Origin: UBA4658 sp002405485
GTDB lineage: Bacteria; Planctomycetota; Phycisphaerae; Phycisphaerales; UBA1924
Direction of reading: 5' to 3'
DNA length: 54,117 nucleotides
NCBI GenBank assembly: GCA_036823255.1
Contig: DAISGC010000014.1
Location: 1 to 54,117 of the forward strand
In this document: in pieces, positions 8,901 through 16,619 of the stretch
Layout of the letters: every line of letters starts with the position of its first letter
How positions within the stretch are numbered: the first letter of the stretch is position 1
The notes under the pieces: model-generated
Database searches by the model: none
Told to the model about the DNA's origin: nothing
Seen by the model: the letters and a program-made list of their open reading frames with translations, nothing else
Program-made: the position numbers and the translations under genes

Positions 8901-10807
8901 CCAGGACCGTCGGCGTTCGGGTGCGCGGGCTGCGTGCGGAGGTCAAGGCTCCGCTCGCCGGTCTGGACTCGGCGCAGAGCGAGAGCAAGCGGTTGAACGC
9001 GACCTTCGCCGCCGCGGCATTCCGTTCGGCGGACTCTGCGCCGATCGCCAACGTGTCTGGTTCGGCGTCGGCCGCGATGAACGGGAAGATGCCCGAGGCG
9101 GCCGTCACGCTCGCGGGAGTTGAGTGCGCCGTGGTCGACGGGCTCATCGGGCAGCCGGGACTGATCTCCGGTGCGCTCGGCGAGCGTGCGGATGTGAGCG
9201 TCCGCGTCGTGCCTGCGAGCGGCGTGACCAGACTCACCGCCGAGATCGCCGCCCCGAGACTGAGCGACGCCAAGCTCGAGTTCGTGCAGGAGCCCACGCG
9301 CATCGCCCTCACCCGCGCCGTGACGATCACATGGCGACCCGATCCGGCCTTCCTGAACAGGTACGCGTTCAAGGCCGACGCCTCGGCCGCGGCGGCTCCG
9401 CCCGTCGGCGGCGGTGGAGGGGGCGGGGGTGGTGGCGGTGGGGGGTTGGATTCGGCGGCTCGAGACCTCGTGCGCATGGTGACGGGCGAGGGCGCAGCGC
9501 AGCCCGCCCCGCCCCCGGGCGCACCCATGGCGATCACTCAGGTCGCGCCGATCTCGATCGGCCTGAACAAGTTCGTGATCTCATCCGGCCAGGGCGAGGG
9601 GCCGCTCAAGCCCGGCGTCTTTGATGCGGATCTGAGCGTGAATCTGCCGCAGATCGGCATGACGACCCAGGCACGCGGCGGCGCGCCGACCCCCCTCTCT
9701 CTTGAGGCGACGCAGCTCGCGATCCGCTCCCAGCCTGCGGCCGCGCCAGCGGGTGGCGGTGGCGAGATCGTCGCCGATCTCCGCATCGCGCGGATCATCG
9801 CCGCGGGTATCTCGGCGGAGAAGGGTTCCTCGGCGAAGGTCCGGATCGGCAACTACGCCGACGCGCTTGGCAAGCCGACACCGGACGCGGCGGTCGTCAA
9901 CCTCGACGCCGACCTCGCCAGTTTTCCGACGGCGATCATCGACCAGTTCGCCAACCAGCGCGGCATCCTCGCCGCGCTGCTCGGCCCGACGGTGAACGTG
10001 CAGGCAGTGGCCCGCAACGTCTCTCAGGGGCGCGGCCCGGACGGGACCAAGGCCCCGTCTGGAACCGTTGAGTTCAAGGCCGTCAGCCCACGGGCGCGGG
10101 CTGAGATCAAGGGCGACATCCGCGACGGGACGTTCGTGCAGACCGGCCCGATGACCGCCGAGCTGGTGGAGATTCGTCCGGAGTTCATCCGCATGCTGCA
10201 GGGCAGCCTGCCGATCGTGGACTCTCTGAGCAAGACTCCGCAGGATGCCCCCGCGGTGTCGCTTGGGCAGAACGTGAGTCTGCCGATTGACGGCGACGTG
10301 CGGAAGATCAACGGTGTGATCACGATCGATCCCGGCGTTGCCCGCTTCACCACCAACAACCTGGTCGGCAAGCTGCTCAAGAGCGTCGGCGGCCAGGCCG
10401 CCGCCGACTTCGGACGGAAGATCGATCCGTTCACCATTCGAGCCGTGAACGGCGTGTTGACCTATGACCAGTTCAATCTCCCGCTCGGGGAGTTCAATCT
10501 GCAGACCAAGGGCACGGTCGACCTCGTGCAGAGGCAGATCGACGTGATCACCTATGTCCCGCTTCTGGGGCTCTCGGACATCGCCGCCGGTTCGCTGAAC
10601 ACAGGGCTGGCCGGAAAGCTCGGCGTGCTCGACAAGAACACGCTGGTGCCGATCGTGACCCGCGGCTCGATGGACAACCCACGAACCGAGATCGACGTCG
10701 GGTTGTTCATCAAGGAGCGCGGCGACCAGCTTCTGAAGCAGCCGGAGAAGATCATCGACAACGTCATCGGCGATCTGCTCAAGCCCAGGAACCCGCCCAA
10801 GAAGTAG
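5975..10807 (+). CDS. Very large AsmA/TamB-like envelope protein
   Basis: About 1,610 aa. The N-terminus has a basic stretch (KKKRRWGRIIIIG) and one membrane anchor (about residues 48-70), so most of the protein should lie outside the inner membrane. The rest is low-complexity beta-rich sequence with repeated amphipathic strands and Ala/Gly/Pro linkers, including a 13-residue Gly run (about 9409-9447). The C-terminus (FTIRAVNGVLTYDQFNLP, later LQTKGTVDLVQRQIDVITYV) resembles the AsmA-like C-terminal module of proteins that bridge inner and outer membranes for lipid transport. The family call is from architecture and this tail; no closer function can be claimed. Start ATG 5975 follows GAGGGG at good spacing; ATG 6038 is a credible alternative. 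It directly follows nusG, 184 bases away. Confidence 0.75.
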   Translation: MRGVRLHPDAAGTGGAGGGDSMASWEKAGRSAPRATAPKKKRRWGRIIIIGTSVLLFLLALLVALAPTIASSMAPSRIEAAAAESLQGRIKVGGLRVGWFSATELGPVEVIDPDGKMAAKLTVKTPTTLWTIVSQRWWSMKNLDAGTVELGGTLDLVRDLKTGKTNLQRALEPRAQAKPAGGTSPADGSTKPSGGGLQTAKAVLKLNALDATVRDRQLDGSLTTPLGVKGLAGETRIEYAASPMTLTMVSALTGSSVGGSGGSSPADAIKVAIDASVRPKQSGGSGLSAIDSVKLKLDVNNAPIDLIDAIAAQGGALVQGIGPRANVTLDAGGTPRNAAVKFTLAADRASGNLDLALKDNLLIAQVASPAAQTPGATPPSNANTIVLQSTEFLASMPQLRASLEKAGAQIKVSNAPGVRVAIQNLRWPVPPALVDGGDARAAMAKADFRGHGLDLRVEVGEMQGQIALPTGSSAPGGSPSTWKPFSVSPMVLEIQAADLAKPVIISGGTKTTIDGAPAGDVTINARAEGLLSETGQLRTLAGAGLADAVDASVQVRGMSTALLQPILAGADLPIELTTDVGPTLDLGLSARADVRQAGNAQGGAQGGGEAIPPIEAAVRMNSANIQADALIRIVDRVLTTTGEGVTIRVQRAAPLATRLASAPGKPASVELSGAGGVRVDIRDLVLPIDKLKGAEALGAIKAKARVELTDLAVLPVLAPPAGAPVSGTPSQPVRIGSGKLDLTLDGASPPSIELGSALSHENTPFEFSGRLSLDGIVGGRIPAAGEGPAKIISLKPTGRIDLKNLPRSVLNLLPAASAYGTTPVAGADMPAQLNRAIRESIGSSASASIVLKPAGDGLSITSELSTAAGGVGARTDATLSAAGVRAETLSIVAGMDPRVVNPVLATAGSGGSGPPIQIAQPFAITVKATQPIVVPLKPGTFSPDFAKAGDAAIALSTDNDIGIDNVPTGADERGQPRTVGVRVRGLRAEVKAPLAGLDSAQSESKRLNATFAAAAFRSADSAPIANVSGSASAAMNGKMPEAAVTLAGVECAVVDGLIGQPGLISGALGERADVSVRVVPASGVTRLTAEIAAPRLSDAKLEFVQEPTRIALTRAVTITWRPDPAFLNRYAFKADASAAAAPPVGGGGGGGGGGGGGLDSAARDLVRMVTGEGAAQPAPPPGAPMAITQVAPISIGLNKFVISSGQGEGPLKPGVFDADLSVNLPQIGMTTQARGGAPTPLSLEATQLAIRSQPAAAPAGGGGEIVADLRIARIIAAGISAEKGSSAKVRIGNYADALGKPTPDAAVVNLDADLASFPTAIIDQFANQRGILAALLGPTVNVQAVARNVSQGRGPDGTKAPSGTVEFKAVSPRARAEIKGDIRDGTFVQTGPMTAELVEIRPEFIRMLQGSLPIVDSLSKTPQDAPAVSLGQNVSLPIDGDVRKINGVITIDPGVARFTTNNLVGKLLKSVGGQAAADFGRKIDPFTIRAVNGVLTYDQFNLPLGEFNLQTKGTVDLVQRQIDVITYVPLLGLSDIAAGSLNTGLAGKLGVLDKNTLVPIVTRGSMDNPRTEIDVGLFIKERGDQLLKQPEKIIDNVIGDLLKPRNPPKK

Positions 10808-10871
10808 TCCGCCGCTCGTGTCCGGGGGTTGTGTCTCAAGGGTCCTTCGTGTCTGCTACGCTGCCACCGTC

Positions 10872-11648
10872 ATGGCGTCACCCCTCGCCAACCTGTCGTG
10901 CGCCATCGTGTGCAAGGACAATGCACCCACGATCCAGCGCACGCTCGACTCGGTGCGCGGGCTGTGCGCAGAGATCGTGGCCGTGGATTCCGGTTCGACC
11001 GACGGCACGCTTGACATGCTGCACGCCGCGGGCGCCCGCGTGATCCGCTCGGAGTGGCGGGGCCACGTCCGCACCAAGCAGCACGCGCTGGAACTCTGCA
11101 CGCACGAGTGGATTCTGAGTGTCGATAGCGACGAGAGCGTCCTGCCGGAGTTGGATGCGTCCATCCGTGCGGCCCTCGCACGCCCCGCCGCCGACGCTTA
11201 TGCGGTCAACCGGCTGACCTTTTACCGCGATCGTCCGCTTCGGCACGTCTGGCAGCCGGAGTGGCGGGTGCGACTCGTCCGCCGCGGAAGGGCGGCGTGG
11301 ACAGGGTTCGATCCGCACGATGTGCTCGCCCCTTCCGCGGGGGCGCGCGTCTCCCGCCTCGTCGGCGATCTCAGACACGATTCCTTCACCACCTTCGCCG
11401 AGCACATGAGAAAGCAGTGGTCGCACGCAACGACCATGGCCGCGAGTCTGCACGCGGCGGGCAGACGCGGGTCGTACGCCCGGTTGCTGCTCTCACCCAC
11501 CGGGGCGATGCTCAAGCAACTCGTGCTCAAACGCGGCGTGCTGGACGGGTATCCGGGGTTCCTGGCGGCGGCGTCCACCGCGACGGCCGCGCTCATCAAG
11601 CACGCCACCCTCATCGAGCTTGGCGCGGGGCCGGGCAAGCCAGGCTGA
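10872..11648 (+). CDS. Family 2 glycosyltransferase (WaaE/KdtX-like)
   Basis: 258-aa cytosolic or membrane-associated GT-A glycosyltransferase. The N-terminus LSCAIVCKDNAPTIQRTLDS is the nucleotide-sugar binding start; VDSGSTDGT and the DxD-like VDSDES near residue 83 are the metal/nucleotide sites. Residues after 120 (FYRDRPLRHVWQPEWRVRLVRR) match the LPS-core beta-glucosyltransferase type (WaaE/LgtF). Likely adds a sugar to lipopolysaccharide or another envelope glycan. The start was placed at ATG 10872, where the GT fold begins; no good ribosome site was seen, and it may be translationally linked to the upstream gene 64 bases away. Confidence 0.88.
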   Translation: MASPLANLSCAIVCKDNAPTIQRTLDSVRGLCAEIVAVDSGSTDGTLDMLHAAGARVIRSEWRGHVRTKQHALELCTHEWILSVDSDESVLPELDASIRAALARPAADAYAVNRLTFYRDRPLRHVWQPEWRVRLVRRGRAAWTGFDPHDVLAPSAGARVSRLVGDLRHDSFTTFAEHMRKQWSHATTMAASLHAAGRRGSYARLLLSPTGAMLKQLVLKRGVLDGYPGFLAAASTATAALIKHATLIELGAGPGKPG

Positions 11649-11807
11649 TCCTCCGGACATATGGAGCCGGACCACCTGAATGTCGCCGGCGTCCGAGAAC
11701 GCCTCGTCGGTGAACGCCCGCCGGCTGACCCGCGCCCACAGGCTTGTTTCGCTCGTGCCAGAGGACGGGTTCGTGCGGCTCCCTGATATGATGCCTGCCC
11801 TCAGCCC

Positions 11808-14768
11808 ATGTCCGACCACGGCCAGAATCCCTCATCAGCCCCCGCGACCATCGGTCCCTATCCCATCGAGCGCGAGCTCGGGAGGGGCGGCATGGGCGTG
11901 GTGTACCTGGCCAGGGATCCGCGGCTGAATCGCCCGGTGGCAATCAAGGTTCTGCCCGCCGCCTTCGTCGCCGACCCCACCCGCCTGCAGCGGTTCGAGC
12001 GCGAGGCCCGCACGCTGGCGCAGCTCAACCACCGCAACGTCGGGATGATCTTCGGGCTGGAGGACGACGCCGGGCAGCGGCTGCTCATCCTCGAGTACAT
12101 CCCGGGTTACACGCTCACCGACAAGCTCGTCCGAGGGCCGATGGTGCTCGATGAGGCCCTTCGAATAGCCATCCAGGTCTGCGAGGGACTGGAGGCCGCC
12201 CACGAGCGCGACGTCATCCACCGCGATCTCAAGCCCGACAACCTGCGCGTCACCCCCGAAGGGCTCGTCAAGATCCTCGACTTCGGCCTGGCGACCCAGC
12301 AGCACGCCGACCCGGCCCACGCCGCGACCGGCAGCCACCTCACCCAGGCCGGAATGGTCATGGGCACGCCCGGGTACATGAGCCCCGAACAGGCCCGTGG
12401 CATGCCGACCGACAAGCGCACCGACATCTGGGCCTTCGGGTGCGTGCTGTTTGAGATGCTCACCGGCTACAAGGCCTTTGGCGGCGAGACGGTGAGTGAT
12501 TGCCTGGTGTCGATCCTCGAACGCGAGCCGGACTACACGCTCATCCCCGCACGAACGCCCAATCGCCTCCGCGATCTGCTCCGAAAGCTGCTCATCAAGG
12601 ACCCGCGTCGGCGTCTGCGCGACATCGGCGACGCCCGGATCGAACTCGAGGATGTTCTCACCCAGCCCCAGAGCGGGTGGTACCAGGCCGCGGGCAACGC
12701 CGCACGTGCCGGAACGCTGGCCCGCCTGGTCATGCCGCTGACCATGCCCGGGGCGAGCGGGGGAGGTGGGGGTGGCGGTGGGGGTGGCGTGGGGGGCATA
12801 AGTGGGGGGGGAAGCGGATCCGCAACAGCCTCCGTCGAGCTCACGTTGACCAACTCGGCCCGCTCGGCGGTGGCCGTCTCTTCCGACGGCACCACCGTGG
12901 CCTTCGTCGCCGGGCGAGCGGCTCAGAGCATGCTCTACGTCCGTCGCATGGACGGACACGATGCCCGGCCCATTCCCGGCACCGCCGGGGCCGATGCGCC
13001 GTTCTTCTCCTTCGACGGCTCCAAGCTCGGGTTCTTTGCCGACGGCAAGCTCAAGCGCGTCGCGCTCACCGGCGGGGCCCCCGTCACGCTCACCGCCGCC
13101 CCTCGCCATCAAGGCGGCTCCTGGGACGCCAGCGATGTCATCTACTTCATTCCCGACTGGCAACGCGGGGTCATGAAGATTCCCGCGGCCGGCGGGTCCC
13201 CGACGCTCGTCACCGATCCGGACCTGGGCTCCGGAGAGATCGCGCTCATGGCCCCGGACGTTCTTCCCGGCTCGCGGCACGCGCTCGTGAGCGTCTGGAC
13301 TGGCTCGGGCAATGGGCACGATGACGCGCTCATCACCGCCATCGATCTTCGCACCGGCGCACGCAAACCGCTCATCCACGGCGGATGCAACCCCAGATAC
13401 CTCCCAAGTGGGCACATCGTCTTCTCCAGGGGCGGCTCGCTCCTGGCGGTGGCCTTTGATCCCGAGCGCCTCGAGGTCTTCGGCTCGCCTCTGGCCGTCG
13501 AGGACAAGGTGCTCGGAAACGCGCTCGGGGGCTCGGCCCAGTTCGCCGCCGGCGGTGATGGGACGCTTGTGCTGGCCCACGGTCCTGTCTGGGAACCACG
13601 CTGCCAGATCATGACCTCCGCCCGCGACGCCGAGCCGGTCCCGATCATCACCGAGGCCAAGCCCTTTTGTGCCCCGGCACTCTCGCCCTCGGGTCGGCTG
13701 CTCGCCGTGCAGGTGCAGGGCGCCACCGACCACATCTGGCTGTACGACCTTGACCGTCCCTCGGCGTCGGGCACACGGGCGACGTTTCTGGGCGACAACG
13801 CGTCCCCGATCTTCACGCCCGACGGGACGCGGATCGCCTTCCGGTCCAACATGTCCGGGCAGTATGAGTTGTACTGGATTCCGGTCGCCGGCGCGGGTGC
13901 TGTCGGGAGCGGCGCGCCCGATCTGCTGTACTCCTCGGACCGCTCGCCGATCCCGTGCGGATTCTCTGACGGCGGTCGAACGCTCGTGTTCGTCCAGCAG
14001 AAGGCGAGCGCCGTCGCACCCGGTGCGCCCGCCGCCCCCGTCGGGCTGGAGGTCTGGGCCGTCGGCGTCGACGATCCCTCCAGCGCTCGACCCGTGGCCC
14101 AGTCCGCCGCGAGTTGCTGGGGTGCCGCCGTCAGCCCTGACGGACGGTTCCTCGCATTTGTCTGCGATGAGACGGGCCGCCCCGAGGTGTACGTCCAGAC
14201 GCTCGCTGGCACGCCCACCCGACGCCAGGTGTCGGTCGACGGCGGAACCGCCCCGCGCTGGGCCCGAAACGGGGGGGAGCTGTACTTCCGATCCGGCGAC
14301 CAGATGATCGCTGTTCGCATCGCCATCGAACCCGCGTTCATGGTCGGCCGACCTCGCGTGATGTTCCAGGGTCCGATGGCCTCCCCGAGCTCGGCAACGC
14401 CCAACTGCGACATCACGCCCGCCGGGGAGTTCGTCTTCCTCCGCGCTCAGGAGGATCAGTCTCGCGTGACCCATCTGGACGTCGTGCTGAACTGGTTCAC
14501 TGAGCTTCGCCGACGCGTGCCCGTGCCGCAATCCGCGGGCATGTCCACCGGACGCATGAGCGGGTCGGGCTTCCTGGCCGGGCCCGGCAGTGGTCAGGCA
14601 TATCCGAGCAGCGCGGGGACACAGCTCTACGGCCGGCCGCAGAGCCAGCCGCCCCACCCTGCGCACGGCGACGCCAGCACGCTCACCCGCCTCACCCCAA
14701 CACCCATGCCCCCCAACACCCCGCCCCCGCGTCCGAGCGGGCCGAGCGAGGCCAAGACGATCGGCTGA
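11808..14768 (+). CDS. Ser/Thr protein kinase with C-terminal beta-propeller
   Basis: 986 aa. Residues 16-280 form a PknB-type kinase: glycine loop GRGGMGVV, VAIK lysine, catalytic loop HRDLKPDN, DFG, and GTPGYMSPEQ activation segment, so all catalytic residues are present. A Gly-rich linker follows (about residues 308-340). Residues 345-870 form repeats of the TolB/WD40-like propeller type (SFDGSKLGFF, SPSGRLLAV, TPDGTRIAF, SPDGRFLAF). The C-terminal 80 residues are Pro/Ser-rich and disordered. No membrane helix is visible between kinase and propeller, unlike many receptor-like relatives, so the whole protein may be cytosolic. Likely senses a ligand or partner through the propeller. The target is unknown. 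No clear ribosome site before ATG 11808. Confidence 0.93.
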   Translation: MSDHGQNPSSAPATIGPYPIERELGRGGMGVVYLARDPRLNRPVAIKVLPAAFVADPTRLQRFEREARTLAQLNHRNVGMIFGLEDDAGQRLLILEYIPGYTLTDKLVRGPMVLDEALRIAIQVCEGLEAAHERDVIHRDLKPDNLRVTPEGLVKILDFGLATQQHADPAHAATGSHLTQAGMVMGTPGYMSPEQARGMPTDKRTDIWAFGCVLFEMLTGYKAFGGETVSDCLVSILEREPDYTLIPARTPNRLRDLLRKLLIKDPRRRLRDIGDARIELEDVLTQPQSGWYQAAGNAARAGTLARLVMPLTMPGASGGGGGGGGGGVGGISGGGSGSATASVELTLTNSARSAVAVSSDGTTVAFVAGRAAQSMLYVRRMDGHDARPIPGTAGADAPFFSFDGSKLGFFADGKLKRVALTGGAPVTLTAAPRHQGGSWDASDVIYFIPDWQRGVMKIPAAGGSPTLVTDPDLGSGEIALMAPDVLPGSRHALVSVWTGSGNGHDDALITAIDLRTGARKPLIHGGCNPRYLPSGHIVFSRGGSLLAVAFDPERLEVFGSPLAVEDKVLGNALGGSAQFAAGGDGTLVLAHGPVWEPRCQIMTSARDAEPVPIITEAKPFCAPALSPSGRLLAVQVQGATDHIWLYDLDRPSASGTRATFLGDNASPIFTPDGTRIAFRSNMSGQYELYWIPVAGAGAVGSGAPDLLYSSDRSPIPCGFSDGGRTLVFVQQKASAVAPGAPAAPVGLEVWAVGVDDPSSARPVAQSAASCWGAAVSPDGRFLAFVCDETGRPEVYVQTLAGTPTRRQVSVDGGTAPRWARNGGELYFRSGDQMIAVRIAIEPAFMVGRPRVMFQGPMASPSSATPNCDITPAGEFVFLRAQEDQSRVTHLDVVLNWFTELRRRVPVPQSAGMSTGRMSGSGFLAGPGSGQAYPSSAGTQLYGRPQSQPPHPAHGDASTLTRLTPTPMPPNTPPPRPSGPSEAKTIG

Positions 14769-14892
14769 GCTCCGACCCCGGCCCGCGCCCATACACAGGT
14801 GTGTTCTCGAACCTTTGTCGCTTCAGTGTCAAGGTGGAGAATCTTGACCCCGAATTTGGTAGACGGGCAGCTCCTGCAACGGGCCATTCCGC

Positions 14893-14920
14893 TTGCAGAT
14901 TTCTGCTTGTGCGATAGTCT
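14893..14920 (+). promoter_or_regulatory. Candidate promoter of the beta-helix surface protein gene
   Basis: TTGCAG (14893-14898), 16-bp spacer, TAGTCT (14915-14920), 55 bases before the ATG. Moderate match to sigma-70; the surrounding 14,769-14,975 spacer is lower in GC than the flanking genes. Confidence 0.35.
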
Positions 14921-14975
14921 GAGGTTATGCCGGGCGTGGGTGAATGGGTCCGTGCACCTGTCTGGAGCAACCGCC

Positions 14976-16367
14976 ATGTCGCCAGTTCGTCGTTGGGTCC
15001 TCTGGTGCTGTGTGATCGCGATGCTGCTGGGACTTGCGCGGGTCGGCCGCGCTCAGACGAACGTGTGCGGGGCGATCTCGGTGGACACTACGTGGGATCT
15101 CGCCGGCAGCCCCTACATCATCACCTGTGACGTCGTCGTCCTGCCTGGCGCGACGCTGACGATCGATGACGGTGTCAGCATCCGGTTTGACCCCGGCGTC
15201 CGGCTCCGGGCCCAGGGCGGACGCATCGACGCCAACGGTGTGACGGGTAATCCGGTCCTGTTCTTCTCCACCGATCCCACCAATCGCGGCTACGGGGTCG
15301 ACATCGTCCCCTCCAGCGTGACCAGCACCTTTGACTTCTGCCGATTCAAGGAGCTCACCTACGGCATCTTCCTGAACTGCTGCGGCGGCATCACGCCGGT
15401 CATCGTCAACGACTCGGCTTTCGACGCCAACACCGTTGCCATCGGCGGCTATACCGGGCAGATGGCGCAGATCTACCAGAGCACCTTCCAGTCCAACGGC
15501 GTCGTCGCCGACGCTGCCGACAAGACCTTCGACGGCTGCACCATGACCGGCAACGTGACGAACTTCCAGTCCGTCGAGCGCACGATCATCCGCAACAGCA
15601 CGATCACCGGGGGCGCGTTCGGTGTTCAGGGGGCTGGCAACAGCTTTCAGGTCGAGATCTACGACACCACCATCACCGGAACCCAGGTCGGTGTCTATGC
15701 CCCGAGCGTCATGCAGCGATGCGTGATCACCAACAACGGCGTCGGTCTTCGCCTGCTCGGCCAGCCGGCCTCCGTGCAGTGCAACGACATCCTCGGCAAC
15801 ACGGTCTGGAATCTGGAACTCATCGGCGGATCGTCCCTCACCGTCGCCAACAACTGGTGGGGCTCCACCAATGCCCCCTCGATCGACGCTCGCATCTTGG
15901 ACGGACTCGACCAGATCGGGCTCGGCCTGGCGCTGTACACCCCATTCCTGAACGGGCCTTTCGCGTCAGGACCCTGCAACTGCGTGCAGCCCACCGTCTC
16001 CGCGCTGCCGCCGTCGATCTCGGTGTACGGCGGCCAGACCGTCGCCATGAGCGTCAGCGCCACCGGCACCGCGCCGCTGACGTACCAATGGTTCCGCAAC
16101 GGTCTGCCGGTGGCCAACGGCGGCCGCTTCAGCGGCGCCAACACGACGACCCTCACGATCTCGCCGGTGGCCCGCAACGGCGACGAACCCGCCTGGACCG
16201 ACTCGGGCTCGTATCACTGCGTCGCCACCAACCTCTGCGGGAGCGTGGCGAGCTCCCCCGCTTTCCTCTCCGTGACCAACTGCGCCGCGGACTTCAACAA
16301 CAGCGGCATGCTGGACTTCAACGATATCTTCGACTTCCTGAACGCCTGGTTTGCCGGGTGTCCGTAA
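14976..16367 (+). CDS. Secreted beta-helix/Ig-like protein with GC-type dockerin tail
   Basis: 463 aa. Signal peptide MSPVRRWVLWCCVIAMLLGL..RAQ (about 1-26). Residues about 40-310 contain right-handed beta-helix coils (repeated short strands such as TTITGTQVGVY, VITNNGVGLRL, NNWWGS), then an Ig-like domain (about 322-410, TYQWFRNGLPV ... DSGSYHCVATN). The last 30 residues, CAADFNNSGMLDFNDIF then FLNAWFAGCP, form one dockerin-like calcium loop closing on a Cys. This tail is common to exported proteins of Phycisphaerales and is thought to mark surface anchoring. Probable role: surface adhesion or polysaccharide binding; no catalytic residues identified. The start ATG 14976 follows GGAG at good spacing. 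Confidence 0.85.
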   Translation: MSPVRRWVLWCCVIAMLLGLARVGRAQTNVCGAISVDTTWDLAGSPYIITCDVVVLPGATLTIDDGVSIRFDPGVRLRAQGGRIDANGVTGNPVLFFSTDPTNRGYGVDIVPSSVTSTFDFCRFKELTYGIFLNCCGGITPVIVNDSAFDANTVAIGGYTGQMAQIYQSTFQSNGVVADAADKTFDGCTMTGNVTNFQSVERTIIRNSTITGGAFGVQGAGNSFQVEIYDTTITGTQVGVYAPSVMQRCVITNNGVGLRLLGQPASVQCNDILGNTVWNLELIGGSSLTVANNWWGSTNAPSIDARILDGLDQIGLGLALYTPFLNGPFASGPCNCVQPTVSALPPSISVYGGQTVAMSVSATGTAPLTYQWFRNGLPVANGGRFSGANTTTLTISPVARNGDEPAWTDSGSYHCVATNLCGSVASSPAFLSVTNCAADFNNSGMLDFNDIFDFLNAWFAGCP

Positions 16368-16619
16368 GCAGGTCGGGCGGGGACAGATAGAAGATGGCAT
16401 GTGACAAAGACGTGGAGTTCTGGGGGAGACAACTTCAGCATCGCGTCTGCGAACATCATCTCCACTCCCCGTCCCCACGCTCCGTCTAGAGCGACATTGA
16501 GGCCACTTCAAGTGGTTGCAGATGGCAGCTTGGCAATCGGAACTGTACCGATGAACCGGAGCCAATGCCGGTCCATCGCCCAAGCCTACCCCCTCATTCA
16601 CGAACGCCAAGTAGGGCAG

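Noticed and set aside
9403..9450. GGC/GGT-rich microsatellite in the AsmA-like gene as a regulatory repeat
   Set aside because: It simply encodes a poly-Gly linker in frame; similar linkers occur in the kinase and RRM genes.
11835..14792. A 985-codon open reading frame antisense to the kinase gene
   Set aside because: High-GC genes often leave long antisense frames open; the peptide is Arg/Gly/Ala-rich with no recognisable domain, and the sense frame has all kinase motifs.
16368..16619. Possible gene remnant between the two dockerin genes
   Set aside because: Short open frames in this spacer show no family similarity; only low-GC composition is evident.
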